A stretch of DNA of 13,545 bases from an uncultured Chloroflexota bacterium (lineage in GTDB: Bacteria > Chloroflexota > Anaerolineae > Aggregatilineales > Phototrophicaceae), in assembly GCA_937870805.1 (NCBI GenBank), contig CALMZT010001196.1, positions 1 through 13,545 on the forward strand, given 5' to 3'. The notes beneath the pieces are model-generated. The model made no database searches. It had not been told where the DNA came from and saw only the letters and a list, made by a program, of their open reading frames with translations. Both the position numbers and the translations under genes were made by a program. Within the stretch, counting starts at the first letter, position 1. Every line of letters starts with the position of its first letter. Below are positions 5,411 through 11,830 of the stretch, piece by piece.

Positions 5411-6019
5411 ATGGGAAAGGTCATATTCGGGAATTCGGTATCGCTGGATGGTTTTGTCGCTGGACCGAACGATAACCCTGAGAACGGATTAGGCGGTGAG
5501 TCACTCTTTCGCTGGTACAGCAATGGCGACACTGCTGTACCACTCGCGGGCACGGATATGGTGTTTAACGTCTCCCGTGCCAGCGCCGAACTGCTTCAGG
5601 AGGAATGGGGCAAAATAGGGGCGATGGTGGCGGGACGGAGGATGTTCGACATCGCCCATGCCTGGGGCAGCAAGCCGCCGGGAGGTGGACCGTGTTTTAT
5701 CGTGACCCATCATCCCCCTCAGGAATGGCTCAAGGAAGGATCGCCGTTCACCTTCGTCACCGATGGTGTGGAAAGCGCCGTTGCGCAGGCTAAACAAGCC
5801 GCAGGGGACAAAAATGTCGCTATCTCCAGCGCGAGTATCGCCCAGCAGTGTATCAAAGCGGGACTGCTTGACGAAATCCACATCGACCTCGCCCCTGTCC
5901 TGCTTGGCGGCGGCGTCCGACTGTTCGACAACCTGGGCGTAACCCCTATTCAACTGGAAATCGTGCGCGTCGTTCAGAGGCAGGGCATCACGCATCTCAA
6001 GTATCGCGTTGTCAAGTAA
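5411..6019 (+). CDS. RibD C-terminal / dihydrofolate-reductase-family protein, variant nucleotide loop
   Basis: 202 residues, slightly longer than the paralogue at 2434 because of an insertion after SLDGFVAG (residues 11-18). The family landmarks are SLDGFV, AMVAGRRMFD (71-80), CFIVTHH (95-101), FVTDGVESA (115-123), AQQCIKAGLLDE (144-155) and PVLLGGGVRLFD (162-173). The Gly-Gly normally found before AxxAQQ in the NAD(P)H-binding loop is Ser-Ser here (ISSAS), so cofactor binding may be altered. Seventeen bases (CAGCAGTGTATCAAAGC) are identical between the two genes at 2809-2825 and 5843-5859, supporting recent common ancestry or strong constraint. Start: ATG 5411, 7 bases after AGGAG (5399-5403); ATG 5405 is in frame but too close. 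The substrate is unknown. It is followed after 12 bases by the next hydrolase. Confidence 0.87.
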   Translation: MGKVIFGNSVSLDGFVAGPNDNPENGLGGESLFRWYSNGDTAVPLAGTDMVFNVSRASAELLQEEWGKIGAMVAGRRMFDIAHAWGSKPPGGGPCFIVTHHPPQEWLKEGSPFTFVTDGVESAVAQAKQAAGDKNVAISSASIAQQCIKAGLLDEIHIDLAPVLLGGGVRLFDNLGVTPIQLEIVRVVQRQGITHLKYRVVK

Positions 6020-6031
6020 AGGAGAAATCAC

Positions 6032-6829
6032 ATGAGAACCGTCATTTCAAAAGATGGTACGACCATCGCCTTCGATCAGTCAGGTCAGGGACCGGCGCTC
6101 ATCCTCGTGGGCGGGATGTTCGAACAACGAGCGCTGGACACCGAAACCGCGAAACTGGCGGCACTACCCCTGCTGGGACAGTACTTCACCGTGTTTCATT
6201 ATGATCGGCGTGGACGCGGTGACAGCACCGATACGCTGCCGTTTGCAGTTGAGCGTGAAATTGAAGACATCGAAGCGCTCATTGACAAAGCGGGGGGATC
6301 GGCGTTCTTGTTCGGTATCTCCTCTGGCGCGGCGCTGGCGATGGAAGCGGCACGCGCGCTTGGTAGCAAAGTGAAGAAGCTCGCCATGTACGAAGCGCCA
6401 TACAACGACGATGAGGCTGCGCGGCAAGCATGGAGAGAATTCAGAAAGCAGCTCACGGAACTGCTTGCGGCAGGTCGTAATGGAGATGCGGTGATACTCT
6501 TTACAACGTTGGTGGGGATGCCCGAAGAACACGTTGAAGGGTTTCGCCAGATGCCCATGTTTCCCATGTTTGAAGCAATCGCGCCTACCATTGCCTACGA
6601 TGCCGCCGCGCTAGGCGAAGATGCTTCAGTCCCTACCGAGCGCGCCGCCCGCGTGACTGTGCCGACACTCGTCATGAACGGAAGTGAGAGTTATCCGTTT
6701 ATGCCTGGCACGGCTGTAGCGCTGGCAAAGGCGATGCCCAACGCACAGCACCGCACGCTGGAAGGTCAGACGCACGAGGTCGCTGCGGAAGCAATTGCTC
6801 CCGTATTGGTCGAATTCTTCAATAAGTAA
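6032..6829 (+). CDS. Cytoplasmic alpha/beta hydrolase
   Basis: 265 residues with no signal peptide. The alpha/beta hydrolase landmarks are ILVGGMF (oxyanion strand, 24-30), FHYDRRGRGDS (55-65), GISSGA with nucleophile Ser97, and His248 in GQTHEV. The acid normally found after strand 6 is not obvious: where Asp is expected the sequence reads VMNGSES (214-220), so Glu219 or an alternative acid might serve. Related proteins are annotated simply as alpha/beta hydrolase and can be hard to assign to a reaction. AAAGGAG (6018-6024) precedes the start with good spacing, and almost the same leader (AAAGGAGAAATCACA) precedes the next gene. The 12- and 25-base gaps to its neighbours mean it is almost surely co-transcribed with them. 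Confidence 0.88.
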   Translation: MRTVISKDGTTIAFDQSGQGPALILVGGMFEQRALDTETAKLAALPLLGQYFTVFHYDRRGRGDSTDTLPFAVEREIEDIEALIDKAGGSAFLFGISSGAALAMEAARALGSKVKKLAMYEAPYNDDEAARQAWREFRKQLTELLAAGRNGDAVILFTTLVGMPEEHVEGFRQMPMFPMFEAIAPTIAYDAAALGEDASVPTERAARVTVPTLVMNGSESYPFMPGTAVALAKAMPNAQHRTLEGQTHEVAAEAIAPVLVEFFNK

Positions 6830-6854
6830 AGTATAAGCTAAAGGAGAAATCACA

Positions 6855-7313
6855 ATGACAGACAATAACAATCCTCAAGCATCGCAACAGCCACCGACGC
6901 CAAACCCCGACCTCAAAAGCCTCGATAAACTGGTCGGCACATGGAAAGTGTCCGGTCCCGACATAGACGGACAGGTAAGGTTTGAATGGATGGAGGGCGG
7001 CTTTTTCCTGATGCAGCACTTTGATTTTATCCAGAGTGGACATCAGGTTAAGGGTATCGAGGTCATCGGACACGAGCAGCCCTTTGGTGGTGAACCGAGC
7101 TTGGACATCAAATCGCGCATCTTCGATAACATGGGCAATACCTTTGAGTACACCTATGAAGTAGACGATCAAACTCTGACGATCTGGGGTGGCGAAAAGG
7201 GTTCACCCGCCTACTACAAGGGCAAGTGGAGTGAAGACGGCAGCATCAATTCTGGCGCGTGGGTGTATCCGGGCGGTGGTGGCTACGACTCGACCATGAC
7301 GAGAGTGAAATAG
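6855..7313 (+). CDS. DUF1579-like / lipocalin-like small protein
   Basis: 152 residues. After a polar N-terminal tail (about 1-18, rich in Asn, Gln and Pro) comes LDKLVGTWKVSGP, the typical opening of DUF1579 and related calycin-like small beta-barrels. Alternating strands follow: FEWMEGGFFLMQHFDF, VKGIEVIGHE, FEYTYEVDDQTLTIWGG, AYYKGKWSEDG, GAWVYPGGGGYDSTMTRVK. There is no signal peptide. Such proteins are probably ligand-binding or structural, and no reaction is known. The start is supported by AAAGGAG (6841-6847). It is the last gene of the middle block; the opposite-strand dioxygenase gene ends 140 bases further on. I am fairly sure of the fold class and unsure of the exact family. Confidence 0.75.
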   Translation: MTDNNNPQASQQPPTPNPDLKSLDKLVGTWKVSGPDIDGQVRFEWMEGGFFLMQHFDFIQSGHQVKGIEVIGHEQPFGGEPSLDIKSRIFDNMGNTFEYTYEVDDQTLTIWGGEKGSPAYYKGKWSEDGSINSGAWVYPGGGGYDSTMTRVK

Positions 7314-7453
7314 GCAGCACGATTCACCTATTTACCTCTGCTAGATCACTTATCTTTACGCTAGGCGCTTACCCGTCTGCTCAGCATCTACCTCTAAAGA
7401 TGTGGCAGCGCCTGGCGATTCACCTCTGTATTGAAATAATGGCAAATGGAACT
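7314..7453. other. Convergent intergenic region with stem-loop and direct repeat
   Basis: AGGCGCT (7363-7369) pairs with AGCGCCT (7407-7413), and an inner pair CATCT (7385-7389) / AGATG (7398-7402) sits within it. CGATTCACCT occurs twice (7320-7329 and 7416-7425) as a 10-base direct repeat that brackets the stem-loop. No T-run follows on either strand, so this is at best a weak bidirectional terminator for the two converging genes. There is no gene here. Confidence 0.4.
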
Positions 7454-8362
7454 TCAAAGCATATCGTCAAACGACCAATGGTTTTGCCAGCGCGGGTCAA
7501 TTTCATCACGTACACGCTGGTAACGGATGTCGGTTGAAAGGCGAATGCGTCCCTGAGCGTCGTTGTTGACTGTTGACGTATGCACGAAGTATGGATCATG
7601 CACCACCATATCGCCCGCCTCGTAGTCGGCAATCAGCCAGCGCCCGCCTGCGCGTTCTGCCAGCGCGTTGACATCTGCGCCAATCGGAGTCTCGGCGTCC
7701 ATATTAGGATTATAGGGATTGATTTGTTCGGCGCGCGATAAATTGGCATTCATGCGGTTGAATTCGGCTTCCTTGCGTCTGCCCCAATGATGCGACTTTT
7801 CCAGATATGCTAAGCCGCCCATCTCTACGGGAATATCGCCAATCGGTATCCAGCTTGTCACGACGCGCTCAGTGCCGCCGCGCAGGTAGATGAGGTCATA
7901 GTGCGGCATCGTACATTTGGGGTCGTGCGGCTTGGTGAAGCGCACGATCTTGCGTTTATGCAGATAGACTGAGCCTTCCAGAAAATCTTCGTAAAACTCG
8001 ATGATCGGCGCAGATAAACAAAACGCCTCGAATGCTGCCCAACGCACGACTTCCAATAAGATTTTGTTGGGATGCACAAGCACTTTTGCATCTGCGCCCG
8101 CGTATAGCCCTTGAAGCGCGTTACTGCCCGACGCGACGAGTCCCGTTTCGCGGAAGGTCTCGAAGAAGCGGCGGCGGAACGCCAGTACATCCTCACGATC
8201 AAGTAAGCCTTTGAGCCACAGATAACCCTGTTCCTGGTACTGCTGCCATAAGAGGCGGCGTGAGGTAGTGGGGTCGCTCGGTTCTAGCCAGCCCACGTTT
8301 TCAGGATTGAGGGTGTAGCCGTTACTGATAAGGGGTTGTGTGAGTGTGCGCGGGAACATCAT
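7454..8362 (-). CDS. Phytanoyl-CoA dioxygenase (PhyH)-like Fe(II)/2-oxoglutarate oxygenase
   Basis: 302 residues, normal for PhyH-family non-haem iron oxygenases, which hydroxylate unactivated carbons using O2 and 2-oxoglutarate. The iron-binding facial triad is readable: His154 and Asp156 in MPHYDLIYL and His261 in DPYFVHTST. Arg274 in RIRLSTDIRY is the expected 2-oxoglutarate anchor. The N-terminal part (YQEQGYLWLKGLLDREDVLAFR, about 42-63) is the usual family opening. The substrate cannot be inferred; members act on lipids, amino acids and natural products. Two adjacent ATGs (8362, 8359) follow GGAG, seen as CTCC at 8368-8371. A terminator separates it from the upstream minus-strand gene, so it is probably transcribed on its own. 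Confidence 0.88.
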   Translation of the reverse strand: MMFPRTLTQPLISNGYTLNPENVGWLEPSDPTTSRRLLWQQYQEQGYLWLKGLLDREDVLAFRRRFFETFRETGLVASGSNALQGLYAGADAKVLVHPNKILLEVVRWAAFEAFCLSAPIIEFYEDFLEGSVYLHKRKIVRFTKPHDPKCTMPHYDLIYLRGGTERVVTSWIPIGDIPVEMGGLAYLEKSHHWGRRKEAEFNRMNANLSRAEQINPYNPNMDAETPIGADVNALAERAGGRWLIADYEAGDMVVHDPYFVHTSTVNNDAQGRIRLSTDIRYQRVRDEIDPRWQNHWSFDDML

Positions 8363-8388
8363 CAGAACTCCACTTGCTGTCTTAGAAA

Positions 8389-8416
8389 ACTATACCTGAT
8401 TTTCTGATAAGGTCTA
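8389..8416 (-). promoter_or_regulatory. Candidate promoter of the PhyH-like gene
   Basis: On the minus strand TATAGT (8394-8389) is preceded 16 bases upstream by TAGACC (8416-8411), a partial match to TTGACA. It lies 27 bases before the gene and after the upstream terminator, which is where a promoter is needed. The -10 is good and the -35 is weak. Confidence 0.4.
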
Positions 8417-8428
8417 GGCAATAAAAGT

Positions 8429-8459
8429 AGGGCGACACAATGACTGTGCCGCCCTTTTT
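8429..8459 (-). terminator. Intrinsic terminator downstream of the 735-residue protein gene
   Basis: GGGCGACACA (8430-8439) pairs with TGTGCCGCCC (8445-8454) with one mismatch and a 5-base loop, and A8429-T8455 extends the stem. On the plus strand TTTTT follows. On the minus strand the stem is followed by CTACTTTTATT. It lies about 20 bases past the stop of the minus-strand gene at 8476 and upstream of the PhyH-like gene. Its structure would work in both directions. Confidence 0.75.
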
Positions 8460-8475
8460 GTTGTAGCGAAGGTGG

Positions 8476-10683
8476 TTATGCTTCTTCCATCTCTGGCGCG
8501 AGGGCGAAGGCGAAGTTATCGCTCACGTCGTTGTACACAGGACCCCAACCCGTGATCGCCAGTGGGCTGACGGTGGCTTGTGCCAGCAGCCCGACGACGG
8601 CGCAATCACCGAGCAGGCTTGTGACGGTGTGCATCTGGGTGCGCAGCAGCACATGGCTGTTCACACCGACACCAACGCTAGGCGTATTGAAGATGTCCGT
8701 GCCGCCTTTGCGCACCTTGTAGGTGAAGGTGGCGAAGCCGTTGCGCTGTCCGGCGATGAACGGCACTTGTACCGTACCCGGAGCATCGGGGTCATATTCC
8801 AGTGCGCCGCATTCACCCGCTGACTCACTGTTGAGCGTCGGGGCTTGCACGTCCACGACGGGCGGGTTGTTGTCGATGTGCAGCGACATGATGAAGCTGC
8901 TGCCCTGCACCAAATCTAATAGTGGGTGATCGGCGTCGTCACCCGTGATATCGCCCGCGACGGACGGCGGCACAAAGAAGCGGACGCCTGCTGCGGTGAG
9001 GTTCGTCACCTGATTGCCGTTGTTGTTGAACAGGTCAATCTTCAGTTGATAGATGCCTGCTTTATCCGGCTGGTCAGGGTTCACGGAACCTGCCAGCGTC
9101 ATGCTGTCGAAGATGGCGTTGGTGTTATTGGCGATGACGCCGCCGAGATCCTGTGGCGACCAGAAGCTCACGCCATCAGGCGCAAGGTTGCCGCGCGAAT
9201 GGATTTCGTACAGGTTCGGCGTGCCGTTGGGCGCGATCTTCGGACCGATGTTGTACACGCTGTAGATCGGCGTGCCATCAGCAGCGTTGCGCATGGCTGT
9301 CCAATCGACATTTCCGCTGAGATCAGTGAACGCGCCGGAAGTACCTTTGCGCCACTGCACGCGGTAGTATTTCACGGCGTTCGTCGGCAGATCACGGTCA
9401 AACTCCAAGCGCAGACGCAGCACGCCACCCCAGGGGCTGCCGCTGTCGGTCAAGCCGATGTTGCCCGTGTTGGTACCCGCGGCAAGGTTCACGCTGGTGC
9501 CGCGAATACGGCTCAGCGGGAAGTCGCCGATACGATCAACGGTGATGCCGTCGGCAGTGGGGTCGCAAATGCGCCCGATGGCGGCGGGGTGCGATGTGTA
9601 CAGCGAAACTTCAGTACCACACTGGTAATTCCAGTAGGTGTAGCAGGGGATGGGCGTTGGCGCGTAGATCACCGTGTTGGGACCCCACAGCGTATGCTGC
9701 TTGGCGCGGAAGTACAGGTCGGGCTGATCGGGGTTGTTGATGCCCCTGAAGAAGAAGGTCGAGAAGTAACCGTCTTCGTTCGTTACCGCCGTCGCAACCA
9801 ACTGCATCGTCACGTTGATGGGGAACAGGATGCAGAAGATGGGGCGAATCAGTTCGGGGTTCAGCAGCAGCGCCTGACGGAAATGCAAGGTGCTGGTGCG
9901 CGTCGCCAGGAACTGCAAATCGCTGATGCTGTTGACAGGCGAACGCTGCAATGACTGAGCGCTCATCTGCGGGGCAGTTTGTGCGTCGGCGGCTGTGGCA
10001 CGGACATACGCGCGTGCTTCGGGCAGTGCAGCGCTGGCTCTGGCGAAGGACTGTGCCGCGCGGGCATGTGCCATGTTGAAGTTGATTTCCATCTCCGGGT
10101 CGGGCAGCGGACCAATCGGACCGATGATTTCTTCCGGCGGGGGGGGCGGAACCGGAAACGGACGAATAATGTAGTCGCGTATCCGTTCGATCAGATCATC
10201 CGGCAGTTCCAGGATGAGCCTCGGCAGCGGATCGACTTCGTAAATCTCGACGGTGGCATTGGGCACGCACAGCGTAAAGTGGAACGGTCCGAAGTGGATG
10301 CGCTTGAACAGATTCCCATGTACGAAGCACAGACCCAACAGCCAATGCTGCCACTTGTTCGGCACGACTTGTAGATCGACGTTGTGTAGTTCACGCCCAA
10401 CGCGCAGAGCCTGTTCCGCCGCGCCGCGCCGACGCAGTTCCGCCAGCGTGACCCGTTCCTTGACTTCCGGTCCTACAAGGACGTGAACCTTGCTGCCTTC
10501 GGAAGCGGCAACCGTTAGTTCAGCGCCCTTTTCGCCGATGATCTCCTGTCCCAGCAAGCGTCCGTTGGCAGAGAAGATGTATGCTACGCTCCTGGGCAGC
10601 CGTTCCGCCGATTCTGATTCCAGCAAATTCGCCGTGACGTTGAAACGGGCACCGCCTCTGCTGGCTTTCGCTTTCGTCTCCAT
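8476..10683 (-). CDS. Large beta-rich protein of unrecognised family with proline-rich linker
   Basis: 735 residues; I do not recognise the family. There is no signal peptide or membrane segment. Residues 12-110 look beta-rich. Residues 110-175 contain NKWQHWLLGLCFVHG and CVPNATVEIYEVDPLP, ending in the helix LPDDLIERIRDYII. Then comes a proline-rich linker (174-196, with six consecutive prolines) and an Ala-rich helix (205-240). Residues 295-330 (MQLVATAVTNEDGYFSTFFFRG) resemble a carboxypeptidase-regulatory/transthyretin-like strand pattern. The remainder is beta-rich, with NPDQPD appearing twice (317-322 and 535-540) and eight Cys overall. A structural, adhesive or carbohydrate-binding role is possible but unproven. 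I start at ATG 10683 because GGAGGA is ideally placed; the longer frame from 10722 puts its first codons across that site. A terminator follows. Confidence 0.85.
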   Translation of the reverse strand: METKAKASRGGARFNVTANLLESESAERLPRSVAYIFSANGRLLGQEIIGEKGAELTVAASEGSKVHVLVGPEVKERVTLAELRRRGAAEQALRVGRELHNVDLQVVPNKWQHWLLGLCFVHGNLFKRIHFGPFHFTLCVPNATVEIYEVDPLPRLILELPDDLIERIRDYIIRPFPVPPPPPEEIIGPIGPLPDPEMEINFNMAHARAAQSFARASAALPEARAYVRATAADAQTAPQMSAQSLQRSPVNSISDLQFLATRTSTLHFRQALLLNPELIRPIFCILFPINVTMQLVATAVTNEDGYFSTFFFRGINNPDQPDLYFRAKQHTLWGPNTVIYAPTPIPCYTYWNYQCGTEVSLYTSHPAAIGRICDPTADGITVDRIGDFPLSRIRGTSVNLAAGTNTGNIGLTDSGSPWGGVLRLRLEFDRDLPTNAVKYYRVQWRKGTSGAFTDLSGNVDWTAMRNAADGTPIYSVYNIGPKIAPNGTPNLYEIHSRGNLAPDGVSFWSPQDLGGVIANNTNAIFDSMTLAGSVNPDQPDKAGIYQLKIDLFNNNGNQVTNLTAAGVRFFVPPSVAGDITGDDADHPLLDLVQGSSFIMSLHIDNNPPVVDVQAPTLNSESAGECGALEYDPDAPGTVQVPFIAGQRNGFATFTYKVRKGGTDIFNTPSVGVGVNSHVLLRTQMHTVTSLLGDCAVVGLLAQATVSPLAITGWGPVYNDVSDNFAFALAPEMEEA

Positions 10684-10690
10684 CGTGTGA

Positions 10691-10696
10691 TCCTCC
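10691..10696 (-). promoter_or_regulatory. Ribosome binding site that fixes the start at 10683
   Basis: GGAGGA on the minus strand (TCCTCC on the plus strand) ends 7 bases before ATG 10683-10681. The three in-frame ATGs upstream (10722, 10704, 10698) have no comparable site, and the site itself would lie inside the coding sequence if they were used. Confidence 0.7.
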
Positions 10697-10722
10697 ATAC
10701 TCATTGATCTATCGAACGTCAT

Positions 10723-11081
10723 GTTCTAATAGACTTAATGTGTGCTGATGGAGGTTTATCGACAGCGCTTGGGTAAGCGTTTGTATGTAAAAAGGTATGA
10801 AGTTGGTTTCGATGACTGATAATAAGATGTTTATGAGGTGAGTAGTATGTTTCTTTGCCATTGATACTGCAATATTTTTTATTTGGCTGTTGGCGAGGGT
10901 GCTGCTGCCACCCTGTGAATCGTGGTGGCTGCTGGTGAGGTCACTGCTGCCGCCATGTTCGCGCTGTTCATGCCGGAATGGCAGGAAGTGAGGCTACTGC
11001 TGCCAGAGAGTAAAGTCTCCGGCTGCGTGCAAACAAGTTTGCCGGTGCCACGTCCACTCAAGGTCTTTCACTAGATGGTAC
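10723..11081. other. Non-coding region with three imperfect CTGCTGCC-containing repeats
   Basis: No convincing gene. A small hairpin CGCTT-GGGT-AAGCG lies at 10766-10779. Three imperfect 15-base copies of GAGGNNNCTGCTGCC start at 10895, 10937 and 10990. A 60-codon minus-strand frame (11061-10879) covers them, rich in Ser, Ala and Thr, without a ribosome site or recognisable domain, so I do not call it. The region must contain the promoter of the 735-residue gene, but I see no clear one. Confidence 0.4.
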
Positions 11082-11235
11082 GGAGAACAGGTTTCGTAGG
11101 GGCGCACCAACGTGTGCGCCTAATGGTGGGCAGACACATTGGTCTACCCCTACAATTCCCGATACGCCGAATTTAACAGTTAAAGAGCATCAGTGGACAA
11201 GAAAGGCATTTCGGCGTGATTTATTGTCCCTGTTC
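11082..11235 (+). repeat. GTAGGGGC double-hairpin dispersed repeat, copy 3, in a nest of inverted repeats
   Basis: The core 11096-11153 begins GTAGGGG and ends CCCCTAC. The first hairpin is GGCGCAC (11101-11107) with GTGCGCC (11114-11120). The second is GGGCAGAC (11128-11135) with GTCTACCC (11142-11149), one mismatch. GGAGAACAGG (11082-11091) precedes it as in copy 2, and CCTGTTC (11229-11235) closes the outer inverted repeat. Between them, ACGCCGAA (11164-11171) pairs with TTCGGCGT (11210-11217). CAGTT...AAAGAGC also occurs twice. It is in the same orientation as copy 2 and opposite to copy 1. Confidence 0.75.
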
Positions 11236-11297
11236 AGTTTTTAAAGAGCGTTGTACTCGGAGTGTAAGCTAGGCAGCAAGAGTTATTTGTTATCAAT

Positions 11298-11359
11298 GTA
11301 GCACAAATGGAGGGGTATTTGAGTGTCAAAAGGAACTTTAATGCGAGGTGTAATGTAAG
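11298..11359 (+). promoter_or_regulatory. 62-base promoter-like element, copy B, without a downstream gene
   Basis: It aligns gaplessly with 2296-2357 (about 46 of 62 identical), sharing GTAGCACAAA, TTGAG, ACTTTAATGC and GTAATGTAAG at the same spacing. Here the TTGACA of copy A is missing; instead GGAACTTT, which resembles an ECF-sigma -35 element, precedes the conserved part. It points rightward, yet no plus-strand gene follows before 12918. Only a 14-codon frame begins at 11404. It may be an orphaned promoter or a dispersed repeat. Confidence 0.45.
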
Positions 11360-11475
11360 AAGTGGGTCGCAAAAAACAGGAAGTGGAACGTGAGAAATCT
11401 ACAATGAAGGTTTCGATTCAACGTGAAATTGGCACGAAGTATGGATAAGGCGAAAAGGGAATTCCTGGCGAGAGC

Positions 11476-11808
11476 TTACGCCTTCGATGCTTTGCGCGCT
11501 TCGGTCTTGCGTCCCAAAATGATTCGCAGCACGTTTGGCTCGTAGTTGATGAGCGTGGCGATTTCCGTAAGCGTTTCGTTGTCGAGTTCCGACGCAGGCA
11601 GCAAGCCGTCGAGAATGGCGTCTGCCAGTTCGCGCTCCATATCGAGCTTTTTGGCAAACTGATCGCGGGAGATGTTACGGTTCTTCAAGCACTCATCGAC
11701 GAACATGCCCAACACACGCGCGCGATTGGTTTGTTTCTTGCGCTGTGGACGCACGGCGGGCTGTTTCTTCACTTCATCGAGGACTACTTTGCGCAGTGAG
11801 TCCGACAT
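11476..11808 (-). CDS. Small XRE-like helix-turn-helix protein paired with the sigma factor
   Basis: 110 residues. A basic N-terminal third (RKVVLDEVKKQ, then RPQRKKQTNR) leads to a helical domain at about 36-98: FVDECLKNRNISRDQFAKKLDMERELADAILDGLL, then ELDNETLTEIATLINYEP. The order of helices, the ISRDQFAKKL turn and the LTEIATLIN helix resemble Cro/C1-type HTH domains, though the match is divergent. The C-terminus is basic (GRKTEARKASKA). AAGGAG lies 8 bases before the ATG, in the 22-base gap after the sigma factor gene, so the two are almost surely one operon. It has no membrane segment, so it is not a classical anti-sigma factor. It may be a cytoplasmic partner, co-regulator or antagonist of the sigma factor. 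The HTH assignment is moderate; the role is inference. Confidence 0.72.
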   Translation of the reverse strand: MSDSLRKVVLDEVKKQPAVRPQRKKQTNRARVLGMFVDECLKNRNISRDQFAKKLDMERELADAILDGLLPASELDNETLTEIATLINYEPNVLRIILGRKTEARKASKA

Positions 11809-11830
11809 AGCATTACTCCTTCGGTACGGA

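Noticed and set aside
8926..9954. 342-codon open frame on the plus strand
   Set aside because: It lies wholly antisense to the 735-residue gene, has Arg/Val/Ala/His-rich shadow composition, no ribosome site and no domain. The minus-strand frame is longer and has a ribosome site and a terminator.
10879..11061. 60-codon minus-strand frame
   Set aside because: No ribosome site; low-complexity composition arising from the CTGCTGCC repeats.
11432..11446. 15 bases (GCACGAAGTATGGAT) identical to 7582-7596 in the PhyH-like gene
   Set aside because: A chance 15-base match is plausible in a window this size. The flanks do not align and only a few residues (PYFV) would be shared, so I do not call a PhyH remnant.
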